This document shows positions 9,038-16,779 of a stretch of DNA of 64,000 nt, piece after piece; positions within the stretch are counted from its first letter, which is position 1; each line of letters begins with the position of its first letter. The position numbers and the translations under genes were made by a program. The notes beneath the pieces are model-generated. The model was not told the origin of the DNA. It worked only from the letters and a program-made list of their open reading frames with translations, and searched no databases. The stretch is from JAIVJM01 sp963816985 (GTDB taxonomy: Bacteria; Acidobacteriota; Blastocatellia; Pyrinomonadales; Pyrinomonadaceae). Where the stretch lies: assembly GCA_963816985.1 (NCBI GenBank), contig CAWFMF010000004.1, positions 1,674,001-1,738,000 of the forward strand, written 5' to 3'.

Positions 9038-9561
9038 ACGACACGCCGCGCATCGTCATCACGGGCTTCATGGGCGCGGGCAAGACGACGGTCGCGCGCG
9101 AGCTGGCGCGCGTGCTCGCAAGTCCACTCGTCAACCTCGATGAAGCAATCGCGGAAGTCGAAGGGCGCGGCCCCCGCGCGCTCATTGACGAAGAGGGCGA
9201 AGACTCCTTCCGCGAGGCCGAGACGCGAGCCCTGCGGCGGGCGCTCGAAGACGAACGGGTGAGCGTCATAGACACGGGCGGCGGCGCGTGGACGCTCGAA
9301 CGTAACCGCCGTCTCGTCTTCGAGCACGGCTGCCTCGCCGTCTGGCTCGACGCGCCCTTCGAACTCTGCTGGCGGCGCATCACGCGCGAGCGCGGCGGCG
9401 AGCCCCGCCCCTTAGCCCGCGAGCGAGGGGCTGCGCTCCGTCTCTACGAAGAGCGGCGCGCCGCCTACGTCCTCGCGCCGCTCCGCGTCCGCGTGACGGA
9501 GGAGCAGAGCGCCGCGCAGTTGGCCGCGCTGATAGTCGCCTCCGCGTCCCCCGGCGCGTAG
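9034..9561 (+). CDS. aroK: Shikimate kinase
   Basis: A 175-residue P-loop kinase that phosphorylates shikimate using ATP, one step before aroA. The Walker A loop is GFMGAGKTT (about residues 11-19). The shikimate-binding Asp and Arg of the family correspond to the NLDEAIAEVEGR and FREAETRALRR segments, and the GGGAW motif follows. A lid Arg region (RPLARE) is present. Translation is coupled to aroA through an ATGA overlap. Nothing is unusual except a slightly GC-enriched C-terminus. Confidence 0.93.
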   Translation: MNDTPRIVITGFMGAGKTTVARELARVLASPLVNLDEAIAEVEGRGPRALIDEEGEDSFREAETRALRRALEDERVSVIDTGGGAWTLERNRRLVFEHGCLAVWLDAPFELCWRRITRERGGEPRPLARERGAALRLYEERRAAYVLAPLRVRVTEEQSAAQLAALIVASASPGA

Positions 9562-9739
9562 CGGAGCAGGTCGCCGTCTTCAAGCTCAACAAGGACATGA
9601 TTCGGACGGTGCCGCCGATCCCCGAAGCCCGCTCCGCCCCGGTTTGCTATACTCGGCCAACAGCAACGAACACCAACGACATGCCGAGCGTCTCGAAGTT
9701 GGCGAGAGTTTATGGAGAACGCCGGGAGGGGAACGGTTG

Positions 9740-10339
9740 ATGAAAATCTTACTGGCCTGCGTCTTGTTGGCAACGCAACTGCTTACGTCCGCCGACCAGG
9801 GCGGCGCGAACAAGCAAGGCGTCGAAGCGCAGAAGGCATTCTTCAATAACATGAAAAAGCTCTGCGGGCAGAGGTTCGAGGGCGCGACCGACTTCCCGCC
9901 AGACCCCACGCACCCTCTGGCCGGGAAGCGTCTCGTGATGCACGTCCAGACGTGCGGCGAGCAGGAGATACGCATCCCCTTCCACGTCGGCGAAGACCGT
10001 TCGCGGACGTGGGTGCTGACGATGACGCCCGACGGGCTCCTCTTCAAACACGACCACCGCCACGAGGACGGCACGCCCGACCGCGTGACGAACTACGGCG
10101 GCCTCGCGTCGAAAGACGGAACCGCGCGAGAGCAGCGCTTCGCCGCAGACGCCTTCACCGCCGGACTCATCCCCGAAGCGAGGACGAACGTCTGGACGAT
10201 GCACATTGACGAAACGAAGAAGCGCTTCATGTACTACCTCGAACGCGACGACGCGCCGCGCTACCGCGCTTACTTCGACCTCGGCAAGCCTCTATCATTC
10301 ACCGGTGGCATTCAAACGACACGGGAGGGTCTCAAGTGA
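9740..10339 (+). CDS. Exported protein of unknown function, once coupled to rtcB
   Basis: A 199-residue protein starting at ATG 9740 (GGGAGGGG upstream) with a short signal peptide (about 18 residues) and two cysteines in the mature part (in KKLCGQRF and VQTCGEQ) that may form a disulfide. The rest is rich in aromatic and charged residues (for example TWVLTMTPDGLLFKHDHRHEDG) and looks like a small beta-rich periplasmic domain. I do not recognise the family. Its TGA overlaps the GTG of the original rtcB start at 10336 by four bases, showing the two were translationally coupled before rtcB was broken. Confidence 0.75.
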   Translation: MKILLACVLLATQLLTSADQGGANKQGVEAQKAFFNNMKKLCGQRFEGATDFPPDPTHPLAGKRLVMHVQTCGEQEIRIPFHVGEDRSRTWVLTMTPDGLLFKHDHRHEDGTPDRVTNYGGLASKDGTAREQRFAADAFTAGLIPEARTNVWTMHIDETKKRFMYYLERDDAPRYRAYFDLGKPLSFTGGIQTTREGLK

Positions 10340-10515
10340 GCCAGCAGCACGCGGACGCGAAGGCGCTGAAGGTCTCGAAGGAACTGAAGAACGCGCACAA
10401 CTGGAAACACCTCGCGCGCTGGCACGGCGCGGGCTACTACGAGTTGCAGACCGAATCCCATACCAATAAGTTTCTTAGTGTAATTTCTGAAAGAGTTGGA
10501 ATGCTCCCCAGATAA
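10336..10515 (+). pseudogene. rtcB: Remnant 5' end of the native rtcB
   Basis: GTG 10336 opens a frame whose first ~40 residues (MSQQHADAKALKVSKELKNA, then HNWKHLARWHGAGYYELQTE) align with the N-terminus of the intact RtcB at 12806 (matching DNWKHLARWHGDGYYELQTE). The codons are high-GC and native in style. Similarity stops at about 10455. The next ~19 residues come from AT-richer foreign DNA and end at TAA 10513-10515. It is a disrupted gene start left behind when DNA entered at codon 40, and may still be translated as a 59-residue peptide because the coupled start is intact. Confidence 0.88.
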
Positions 10516-10681
10516 AGAACGCAACAAGAGCTATAACAACAGCTAACTCCTTCACTTCTATCAACACTTCCCGGAGTAGGACGAGGGTAGTTTTTAGCTC
10601 AATTAGGTATAGCTGAAGACGTTGGAGTGGTTTGCTAGAAGCGTTGGAGCAATTAAGAGGTTGTATCTCACGAATATCCAT
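10475..10681 (-). CDS. Small single-pass membrane protein
   Basis: A 68-residue frame within the lower-GC insert, starting at ATG 10681 with AGAGGG about nine bases upstream. The first 45 residues are amphipathic (LQLYLIELKTTLVLLREVL). A clear hydrophobic segment follows (about residues 47-64, VVIALVAFFIWGAFQLF) and then a short basic tail. The good ribosome site and membrane segment argue for a real gene carried in with the foreign DNA. Its 3' end overlaps the rtcB remnant on the opposite strand. No function can be assigned. Confidence 0.5.
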   Translation of the reverse strand: MDIREIQPLNCSNASSKPLQRLQLYLIELKTTLVLLREVLIEVKELAVVIALVAFFIWGAFQLFQKLH

Positions 10682-10787
10682 AACGCCATCCCTCTTTAAA
10701 ACAACTAAACGTGAACACAGGGATGCAACTCGGTTATGGCAACCGTGAATACGAAAGCAGCGATACAAAGCTAATTAATTACAATTT

Positions 10788-11726
10788 ATGCGAATCAGGA
10801 GTAGAAAGTGAGCAATAAACAAGCGACGGCGAGTTTGCCATAGCAATGCACTTTCAACCCCTGACTAGAACGCACGCGCGAAGCGTTCTGTAAGTCTGTT
10901 CTTTGAATCAGCCAGTTGAATAAACTTTCCAATGGCTGACGAATCGTTGAGACGAAACGATTGTAGAGCGTCGGTACATCCTGCTGCGTCTCATGCCGGT
11001 GACGTTTGTATGAGGCGACTAAAAACCAGCCGCGCTCTTTGCAAGCGGCTTCTGTGTCGCGGTGGAAATAGGCTTTGTCGGCGAACAAGCCGCAACCCGC
11101 AGGCAAGCTAGGCGACACTTCGCGCAACGCCGAGAGGTCATGCTGCGAAGCCCGTGAGAGGTGAATCTTCTCCGGCAAGGGCAACTTAGCAGTTCGCCGC
11201 GCAGCAATAAAATGCAGCTTGACGCCCCGATAATGCTGTTGTTTAGTGGCGCAAAAGCCGGTGTCGGCTAACTCGGGAGCGACCCGCCCGCGATTGGCGC
11301 GAGTACCGCGCGCGAGCATGACGGGCACGCTATCAATGAGGCGGTCGTCACTGGCCTGAACCTGCCATGCACCATTGAGAAGCAGGTGTTCGATGAACAG
11401 TTCAAAAGCTGGAGCTAGTTCATTCAACCGGCAGTTGACGCTTTGGTATGAGGGCAAGGCGGGAAACCACTCGCGCCAGTGATTTTGGATGTAATCATAA
11501 ATCCGGCGTTGCGTCGTGAGCCCCTGAAGATGCCCGAACAAGTACATGGTTAAGAGTTCTTCGTCCGAAAAAAGCGGCTGGTGATTATTGCTCAAGCGTT
11601 GCTGTTTAAGCACGGGTTTCGTATCGTAGAGGTGGCAGATGAGCAAATAGAGTGCGATAAGTTTAGTTTCCACAAAACCATCTTATCAACTCCTTGCTCA
11701 TCTGCTTTTCTACTCCTGATTCGCAT
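10788..11726. mobile_element. Complete insertion sequence, 939 bp
   Basis: The ends are perfect 20-bp inverted repeats: ATGCGAATCAGGAGTAGAAA at 10788-10807 and its complement at 11707-11726. They are flanked by a 5-bp direct repeat, AATTT (10783-10787 and 11727-11731), as expected for a target-site duplication. One transposase gene fills the element. The intact ends and gene suggest recent insertion. The IS sits inside the foreign segment, not at its junction with rtcB. Confidence 0.9.
10795..11673 (-). CDS. DDE transposase of the insertion sequence
   Basis: A 292-residue transposase with an RNase H-like DDE core. The likely catalytic residues are the Asp of LIDSVPV, the Asp of LFADKAYF and the Glu of PLESLFNWL, in proper order and spacing. 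The N-terminal part (SDEELLTMYLFGHLQG, then WFPALPSYQSVNCRLNEL) resembles IS982/IS5-like transposases; I am not certain of the exact family. The start is a GTG at 11673, and the stop lies inside the left inverted repeat, so the gene is complete. AAGGAG precedes the start at a rather long distance. Confidence 0.88.
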   Translation of the reverse strand: METKLIALYLLICHLYDTKPVLKQQRLSNNHQPLFSDEELLTMYLFGHLQGLTTQRRIYDYIQNHWREWFPALPSYQSVNCRLNELAPAFELFIEHLLLNGAWQVQASDDRLIDSVPVMLARGTRANRGRVAPELADTGFCATKQQHYRGVKLHFIAARRTAKLPLPEKIHLSRASQHDLSALREVSPSLPAGCGLFADKAYFHRDTEAACKERGWFLVASYKRHRHETQQDVPTLYNRFVSTIRQPLESLFNWLIQRTDLQNASRVRSSQGLKVHCYGKLAVACLLLTFYS

Positions 11727-11957
11727 AATTTAATTGTCAACGGAAAAATTCTTAAAAATATGCGGTAAATAGAGTTCACTCAAGAACGTCAGTGCCTTGC
11801 ACTGGGGCAGTTTCTTAACCACGGTATTATTCATAAGGATTGGCTGACTTCTGCGGGGCGTTCAGGTGCTTTATCTTAAAGCATTCGATATACTCCACCT
11901 CAGTAAGTCACAAAAGAAAACTGCTGCTGTGGTGACGTAGAAAGGTGTCAAAGTTTT

Positions 11958-12784
11958 TTGTCGAACACATCTTCAAAACAGCGCTTCGTACTTATTCTCA
12001 AAACTCCTAGTCATGCCTATCTGTTCGGCTTTCTTCAAGCTGATGGTCATCTCTATCGGAACACCAGAAACCGGGGCAGGGTAACGGTCGAGGTAAGCGC
12101 AAAAGATTCGGCTTACTGCGGGAATTCTCGCGGCTTATACCTTTTTATTCCTCAGTCACAACGCGAACGCGGCGCACAAACTTCAGCGAAGAACACGTAT
12201 CTGCCTGTTGGGCTGTCCACGATCAGCGATTCAGGCAGAGTCTCTTGGATTTGGGTTTCCCGGCGGGAAAGAAATCTGACCTTGCGGCTGTGCCGAACGT
12301 GGAAGTCTCAAAGGCCGATTACTTCAGGGGGCTTATTGATGCGGATGGCTCTTTGGGGATGACGGCAAATGGTTTCCCTTTCCTTTCACTGGTAACTGCT
12401 AGCGAGTCCTTGGCGAATGCTTTCGCAGCCTTCATTCTTGAAGTTGTAGGAAAGCGCAAGCATGTTGCCAGAAATGCAAGAGATAGGATTTACAATATCA
12501 CTGTGTTCAAGGAAGATGCTCAATCGCTGGCTGCCAAGCTTTACTACGATGGATGTTTGGGTCTGTCGCGCAAGATACAAAAGGCTGAGGAGGTGATTCG
12601 GTGGGGAAGGCCGGCAACTATGCGTCGCGTCTTTCAAAAGAAGTCTTGGTCTCTATCAGAAGACACGTTCATAAGGTCGCATAGCTTAGCGGAATCCACC
12701 GCCGCGCTTGCCCGGACAGAGCGAAGCATCAAAATGAGGTTATGGCGTCTCGACCGAGAGAGTGCAGGCCGGAATATTTTGTAG
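11958..12784 (+). pseudogene. Decayed LAGLIDADG homing endonuclease gene, frameshifted
   Basis: Two LAGLIDADG motifs are present but in different frames. The first is AYLFGFLQADGHL (from about 12015), in the frame that begins at TTG 11958. The second is YFRGLIDADGSLG (from about 12320), in the frame ending at TAG 12784. Reading the second frame upstream gives LLREFSRLIPFYSSV and later VHDQRFRQSLLDLGFPAGKK, which continue the first frame naturally if one base is missing at about 12112. The C-terminus (SLAESTAALARTERSIKMRLW) is a helix-turn-helix-like tail seen in free-standing members. No intein splicing blocks are present. It lies 21 bases upstream of the intact rtcB, its presumed target locus. 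Confidence 0.85.
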
Positions 12785-12805
12785 AACCTGATACGAGTAC
12801 GGAAA

Positions 12806-14311
12806 ATGGCTAAACACGAAACGGACGCTCAGGCGCTTCGAGTGGCGAAGATGCTAAGGAATGAAGACAACTGGAAGCATCTTGCACGTTGGCATGGAGA
12901 CGGCTATTACGAGCTTCAGACAGAGGACACAGGGGATGTACCGGTGCGGCTCTTTCTCACTCCGACGCTGCTTCAAGAAGTCGAAAATATACTCTATCGT
13001 CAGGTTGTCAACGCCACCCGCTTCCCCGGTACGCGGCTCGTAGTCATCACGCCTGATGCTCACTACGGCTATGGCGTGCCGGTTGGTTGCGTGGTGTTGA
13101 CGGACAGCGAAAACGGCGCGATAGCGATGGGTCCCGTAGGCTTCGATATTGGTTGCGGGATGGTGAGCGCACGGTCGGATATTCATGCTGAGGAGGCCAC
13201 GCCGGAGAAGAGACTGAAATTCAATCGAGCCGTAATGGAGCGTGTGGCCTTCGGCGCGGGCGGGAAGAGTCACAGGCTCGGCAAGTTGTCGGAGTCGGAG
13301 CTGCAAAACTTAGTCCGTGGTGGGGCCGAGTATTACGTGGAAAAATACGGCGCATCATTTGACCGAAGCCGCGCTGAACGGCACCGCATCCCGGTTGATG
13401 ACGGTTGGCAAATTCCCTGGGGTGGCAAAGGGAAACCAGAGCGTGGCTTAGAGCAGTTAGGGAGCCTCGGATCGGGCAACCACTTCATCGAGTTGCAGAG
13501 GTCGGAGCAGACGGGGACGCTCTTCCTGCAAGTCCACACGGGGAGCCGTGGGTTCGGCCACGGGCTCGCCACGAACTACTTCGAGATGGCGCGCGAGGAG
13601 CGGCCTGCGGAGATTAAGGACATAGACCTCGGCTACTTCACGCCCGACTCGCGCCACTACCGCGACTATCAGAACGCGGTCGCCGCCGGGGGCAACTACG
13701 CCATCTTGAACCGGCTCGTCATCTTCGAGCAGGTCTCGGACGCCTTCCGCGAAGTGTTCGGCTCAGAACTCGAACTCATCTACGAGATCAGCCACAACCT
13801 CGTGCAGAAGGAACAGCACCCGGAGTTCGGAGAGGTCTGGGTGCACCGCAAGGGTGCGACGCGCGCCTTCCCCGCCGGACACCCGGCGCTGGCGGGCACG
13901 CACTGGGAGCAGACCGGCCACCCCGTCCTGATACCCGGCAGCAACAAGGATTGGAGCTACATCCTGCGGCCACTCGAAGGCGCGTTGAAGAGCGGCTATT
14001 CGGTCAACCACGGCGCGGGCCGCAGACTCTCGCGCGGCGAGGCGACGCGCACGCTCTCGCAGCGCGCCATTGACGACGAGTACCGCGAGGCCGGAGTCGT
14101 CGTCAACACCGACGGTCGCGTGCCTTTGGATGAAGCCGCGCCCGCCTACAAGTCTTCGCAGGAGGTCATCGAGGCAGTCTTGGGCGCGGGGCTTGCCGAG
14201 GTCGAGCACCGGCTCTGGCCGCTCGCCTCGCTCAAGGGCGTGGACGAAAGGAAGCGGGGGAAGAAGGGCAGAGGAAAAGACGCGAGGAAGAAGACGAGCC
14301 AGCATTATTGA
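12806..14311 (+). CDS. rtcB: RNA ligase RtcB, mosaic origin
   Basis: A 501-residue, full-length RtcB, which joins 2',3'-cyclic phosphate and 5'-hydroxyl RNA ends using GTP and Mn2+. Seen are GFDIGCGM (metal-binding Cys, about residue 117), LGSGNHFIEL, HTGSRGFG, ISHN and the VNHGAGR motif, whose His (about residue 402) is the guanylylated residue in this family. The first ~220 codons are AT-richer with codons such as CTT, GCT and TAT. From about 13480 the gene returns to the high-GC style of the chromosome. The start ATG 12806 follows the homing endonuclease stop by 21 bases, with no strong ribosome site. The gene appears functional. Confidence 0.93.
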   Translation: MAKHETDAQALRVAKMLRNEDNWKHLARWHGDGYYELQTEDTGDVPVRLFLTPTLLQEVENILYRQVVNATRFPGTRLVVITPDAHYGYGVPVGCVVLTDSENGAIAMGPVGFDIGCGMVSARSDIHAEEATPEKRLKFNRAVMERVAFGAGGKSHRLGKLSESELQNLVRGGAEYYVEKYGASFDRSRAERHRIPVDDGWQIPWGGKGKPERGLEQLGSLGSGNHFIELQRSEQTGTLFLQVHTGSRGFGHGLATNYFEMAREERPAEIKDIDLGYFTPDSRHYRDYQNAVAAGGNYAILNRLVIFEQVSDAFREVFGSELELIYEISHNLVQKEQHPEFGEVWVHRKGATRAFPAGHPALAGTHWEQTGHPVLIPGSNKDWSYILRPLEGALKSGYSVNHGAGRRLSRGEATRTLSQRAIDDEYREAGVVVNTDGRVPLDEAAPAYKSSQEVIEAVLGAGLAEVEHRLWPLASLKGVDERKRGKKGRGKDARKKTSQHY

Positions 14312-14320
14312 GATGGTTTA

Positions 14321-14535
14321 AGCCCCCGCAGGGGCAGAATAATTTAGCCCACGGCGCGAGCCGTGGGAATGGGTGAGGTGAAAAGTAGAGAGCCCCGGTA
14401 GGGGCGAAAGAAATTCGAGATCTGCGTTGCGCACGTCGAATTTCTTTCGCCCCTACCGGGGCTCGGTTATTTTCTTCTCGACATGTCCCCACGGCTTGCG
14501 CCGTGGGCTAAATTCTTTCGCCCCCTCCGGGGGCT
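14321..14535. repeat. Large nested palindrome, GCCCC-NNN-GGGGC type (second copy)
   Basis: Outer arms AGCCCCCGCAGGGGC and GCCCCCTCCGGGGGCT, then TTTAGCCCACGG pairing with CCGTGGGCTAAA, and an inner stem of about 29 bp (14373-14401 with the complement ending near 14464) containing GCCCCGGTAGGGGC. It has the same layout as the 4055-4329 element but a different sequence in the spacer words. It fills the rtcB downstream gap. Confidence 0.85.
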
Positions 14536-14662
14536 GCGGGCGGGAATGGGTTTCGACAAAAGCTTGTCTTGCGCACCGTACTGGACTAACATCGGCCCGC
14601 TCCTCGCCCAAAATGTCTCTCCTCCGAGCTTCTCTGTCCGAATAGTCTTTCGAGGTGCAGCC

Positions 14663-15397
14663 ATGTCAAGACGCACACTTTTTGTCCTCGCAATGCTCGC
14701 CGCCGTGTTTTGCTTCCCGCTCGTCACGCGCGCACAGGATCGCTCGCAGGTCGCCGCCGAAATCGAGTCTCTGCGCGAACAAATCAAGGCCAAAGAGTCC
14801 GCGCTGCTCGCGCCCGCGCGCGAAGACCTCGACGCCTATGCGGAGTTTCTGGCGCAGCCGAGGACGGGGATTGTCCGGCTGCTGCCGCGCGAGAAGTGGG
14901 ACAGGAAATTGTCCTTGAGCGGCGGCGGCGCGTACTACTCGTTCACGCGGCTGACGCACGAGTACGGCTTCGGCTCGGACATCTCTCTGGAGCAGGACAA
15001 GTTCGGCGTCGGCTTCGCGGGCGCGGACTTCGGCTTCGTCGTCAACCTCGGTAAAGTCCCGATTGAAGAGGTGACGACCGCGACCGAAGGCGTCGGCTAT
15101 CTCGCGTCCTACAAAACTCCGAACGTCGAGGCGGACGCGCGCGCGGAGTACCGGCGCGCGGGTGCGGGCTTCGTGGTCGAGGAGCGAACTTACAAGTCGC
15201 GCCAGCCCGTCGTCGCCGGGCAGACTTACGTCCTGCGCTCGGTGAGCTACAACACGTCGGACGTGCTCGTCGCCTTCCACGTCGTGCGCAAGGACGCGGA
15301 CGGGAGCGTCGTCCTCGTCTGGAAGATGCTGAAGAAGTTCGCCAAGCCGGAGTTGGAGAGCGCGCCGACCGCCGCCGCCGCGTCAGCCGGGTCTTAA
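14663..15397 (+). CDS. Exported protein of unknown function
   Basis: A 244-residue protein beginning at ATG 14663 (CGAGG upstream) with a signal peptide cleaved near TRAQD. A short coiled-coil-like helix (residues ~30-50, VAAEIESLREQIKAKES) precedes a beta-rich domain starting at GGGAYYSFTRLTHEYGFGSD, with many Gly and aromatic residues and an alternating pattern near VGFAGADFGFVVNLG. This suggests a periplasmic or outer-membrane-associated beta-sandwich. I do not recognise a named family. A rho-independent terminator follows at 15423. Confidence 0.75.
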   Translation: MSRRTLFVLAMLAAVFCFPLVTRAQDRSQVAAEIESLREQIKAKESALLAPAREDLDAYAEFLAQPRTGIVRLLPREKWDRKLSLSGGGAYYSFTRLTHEYGFGSDISLEQDKFGVGFAGADFGFVVNLGKVPIEEVTTATEGVGYLASYKTPNVEADARAEYRRAGAGFVVEERTYKSRQPVVAGQTYVLRSVSYNTSDVLVAFHVVRKDADGSVVLVWKMLKKFAKPELESAPTAAAASAGS

Positions 15398-15422
15398 AGA
15401 AGTTCAAGACCGAAAAAAGTTC

Positions 15423-15464
15423 GAGGCCGACGAGTTGAGCAAGCTCGTCGGCCTCTCGTGTTTT
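15423..15464 (+). terminator. Rho-independent terminator
   Basis: A perfect 12-bp stem (GAGGCCGACGAG / CTCGTCGGCCTC) with a 9-base loop is followed by TCGTGTTTT. It lies between convergent genes and fits termination of the plus-strand gene ending at 15397. Confidence 0.75.
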
Positions 15465-15482
15465 CAAGAGACGTTGGTGTTT

Positions 15483-16616
15483 TCAAGCGGCGGTCTTTTT
15501 CCGTGACACTGCGCCGCCATTCTTGCGCGCGCGGAGGAGTTTGAGGAGCGCAAGCTCTTCCGGGTCGTATTCGGGCTGCTGGCGAGAGATGCGGCGCGCT
15601 TCGCGGGGACGAAACTCTTCGAGCGTGCGCCCTTCGGCGTAGGCTTCGAGCACCGCCGGGTGGATGTAGCAGTCGCGGCAGACGGCAGGCGTGTTGCCGA
15701 GGTGTTCGGCGACGCGCCGGACGGCGTTGACGAGATTCGTTTTGGCCGCACGCTCATCCTCGCGGCAGCCCGTCTCGGCCAGCTCGACGGCGGCCAGAAG
15801 AGTCCCGCCCCACGTCCTGAAGTCCTTGGCCGAGAACTCCGGCGCGGTCGCCGCCTTGATGTAGTCGTTCACGTCGCGCGCCGTGACCGCTCGCTTGCGC
15901 CCGTCGTCGCCGATGTACTGGAAGAGCTTCCAGCCCTTGAGCGCCTTAATCTCCTGCATCAGGGCGGCCAGCTCTTCGTCCACGAGGATGCGGCGGTGCT
16001 CGACGTGGTGCTTGCCCACGAAGTCGAAGACGAGACGGCCCCCGCGCACCACCTCGAAGTGCCGGTTGCGCAGGGTCGTCACGCCGTAAGTCCGATAGCG
16101 GCGGACGCTCTCCTCGGAGCCGACGCGGAAGTAGAGGTCGTTGATGAGCCGGACGACGACGGCGAGCACACGCTCTTTGCCCAGACCTTCGCGCGCGATG
16201 TCCTCGTTCGTCCGGCGGCGGAGCGCGGGGAGCAGCTCGCCGAAGCGTTCGATCTTTTCGTACTTGCTCCGCGCGCGGCGGGCGACGAACGAGGGGTGAT
16301 AGACGCGCTGCACGCGCCCCGAAGTGTCAACGCCGATGGCTTGCAGGGCCGAGCGCGGCGAGGGCGAGACGCGCACCTCGCGCCACGCGGGCGGGATGGC
16401 GAGCGCGCGGATGCGCTCCATGTCGGCCTCGTCCGTGACGCGGCGACCGTCGTGGGTCTCGTAGCGGAAACGGCCCTTCGAGCCGCGCCGCGCCCACCAG
16501 CGCGCGCGCCGCCCGCGTGTAACACTTCCGCGCACAGCAGTCGTCGCTTTGTCCCGTTGGGTTGCAGCCTCCGCGCTCGACATATCCTCTAAAAGCCCTT
16601 TGTCCTTCAATTTCAT
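15483..16616 (-). CDS. DNA topoisomerase IB (poxvirus-like bacterial type)
   Basis: A ~377-residue enzyme that relaxes supercoils through a 3'-phosphotyrosine intermediate. Seen are the N-terminal DNA-binding part (GRRVTDEADMERIRALAIPP), the YHPSFVARR segment, the catalytic core (KERVLAVVVRLINDLYFRVG, then YGVTTLRNRH, then DFRTWGGTLLAAV) and the active-site Tyr in CYIHPAVLEAY (about residue 315). The start is uncertain: I used ATG 16616, but ATG 16583 is also possible. A longer frame to 16739 would run through a GC hairpin (16651-16678) and is unlikely. Confidence 0.88.
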   Translation of the reverse strand: MKLKDKGLLEDMSSAEAATQRDKATTAVRGSVTRGRRARWWARRGSKGRFRYETHDGRRVTDEADMERIRALAIPPAWREVRVSPSPRSALQAIGVDTSGRVQRVYHPSFVARRARSKYEKIERFGELLPALRRRTNEDIAREGLGKERVLAVVVRLINDLYFRVGSEESVRRYRTYGVTTLRNRHFEVVRGGRLVFDFVGKHHVEHRRILVDEELAALMQEIKALKGWKLFQYIGDDGRKRAVTARDVNDYIKAATAPEFSAKDFRTWGGTLLAAVELAETGCREDERAAKTNLVNAVRRVAEHLGNTPAVCRDCYIHPAVLEAYAEGRTLEEFRPREARRISRQQPEYDPEELALLKLLRARKNGGAVSRKKTAA

Positions 16617-16779
16617 CCGCGCCGCGCCGAACGACGAAGCGGCCCGCCGCCTGTTCGTAAACAAACGGCGGGCCGCGCGACCCGGCGGAGCCCCGGAAGT
16701 CAAAAAGGACGCGGCATTTCTCCCGCGTCCCTTGAGCACGAATATTAAAACGTCGGCCTTGAAGTTTCGGCCTTGAAGT

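Noticed and set aside
9465..9773. Minus-strand frame with HVLVELEDGDLLRYAPG
   Set aside because: One stretch looks protein-like, but the frame overlaps the aroK 3' end and the 9740 gene start, has no ribosome site and the remainder is low-complexity.
10336..14311. RtcB intein or group I intron
   Set aside because: The N-terminal rtcB sequence is duplicated rather than split, the endonuclease frame has stops on both sides and no splice blocks, and the second rtcB has its own start.
16651..16739. N-terminal extension of topoisomerase IB
   Set aside because: The extra residues come from a GC hairpin and have no counterpart in the family; the start at 16616 or 16583 is more likely.
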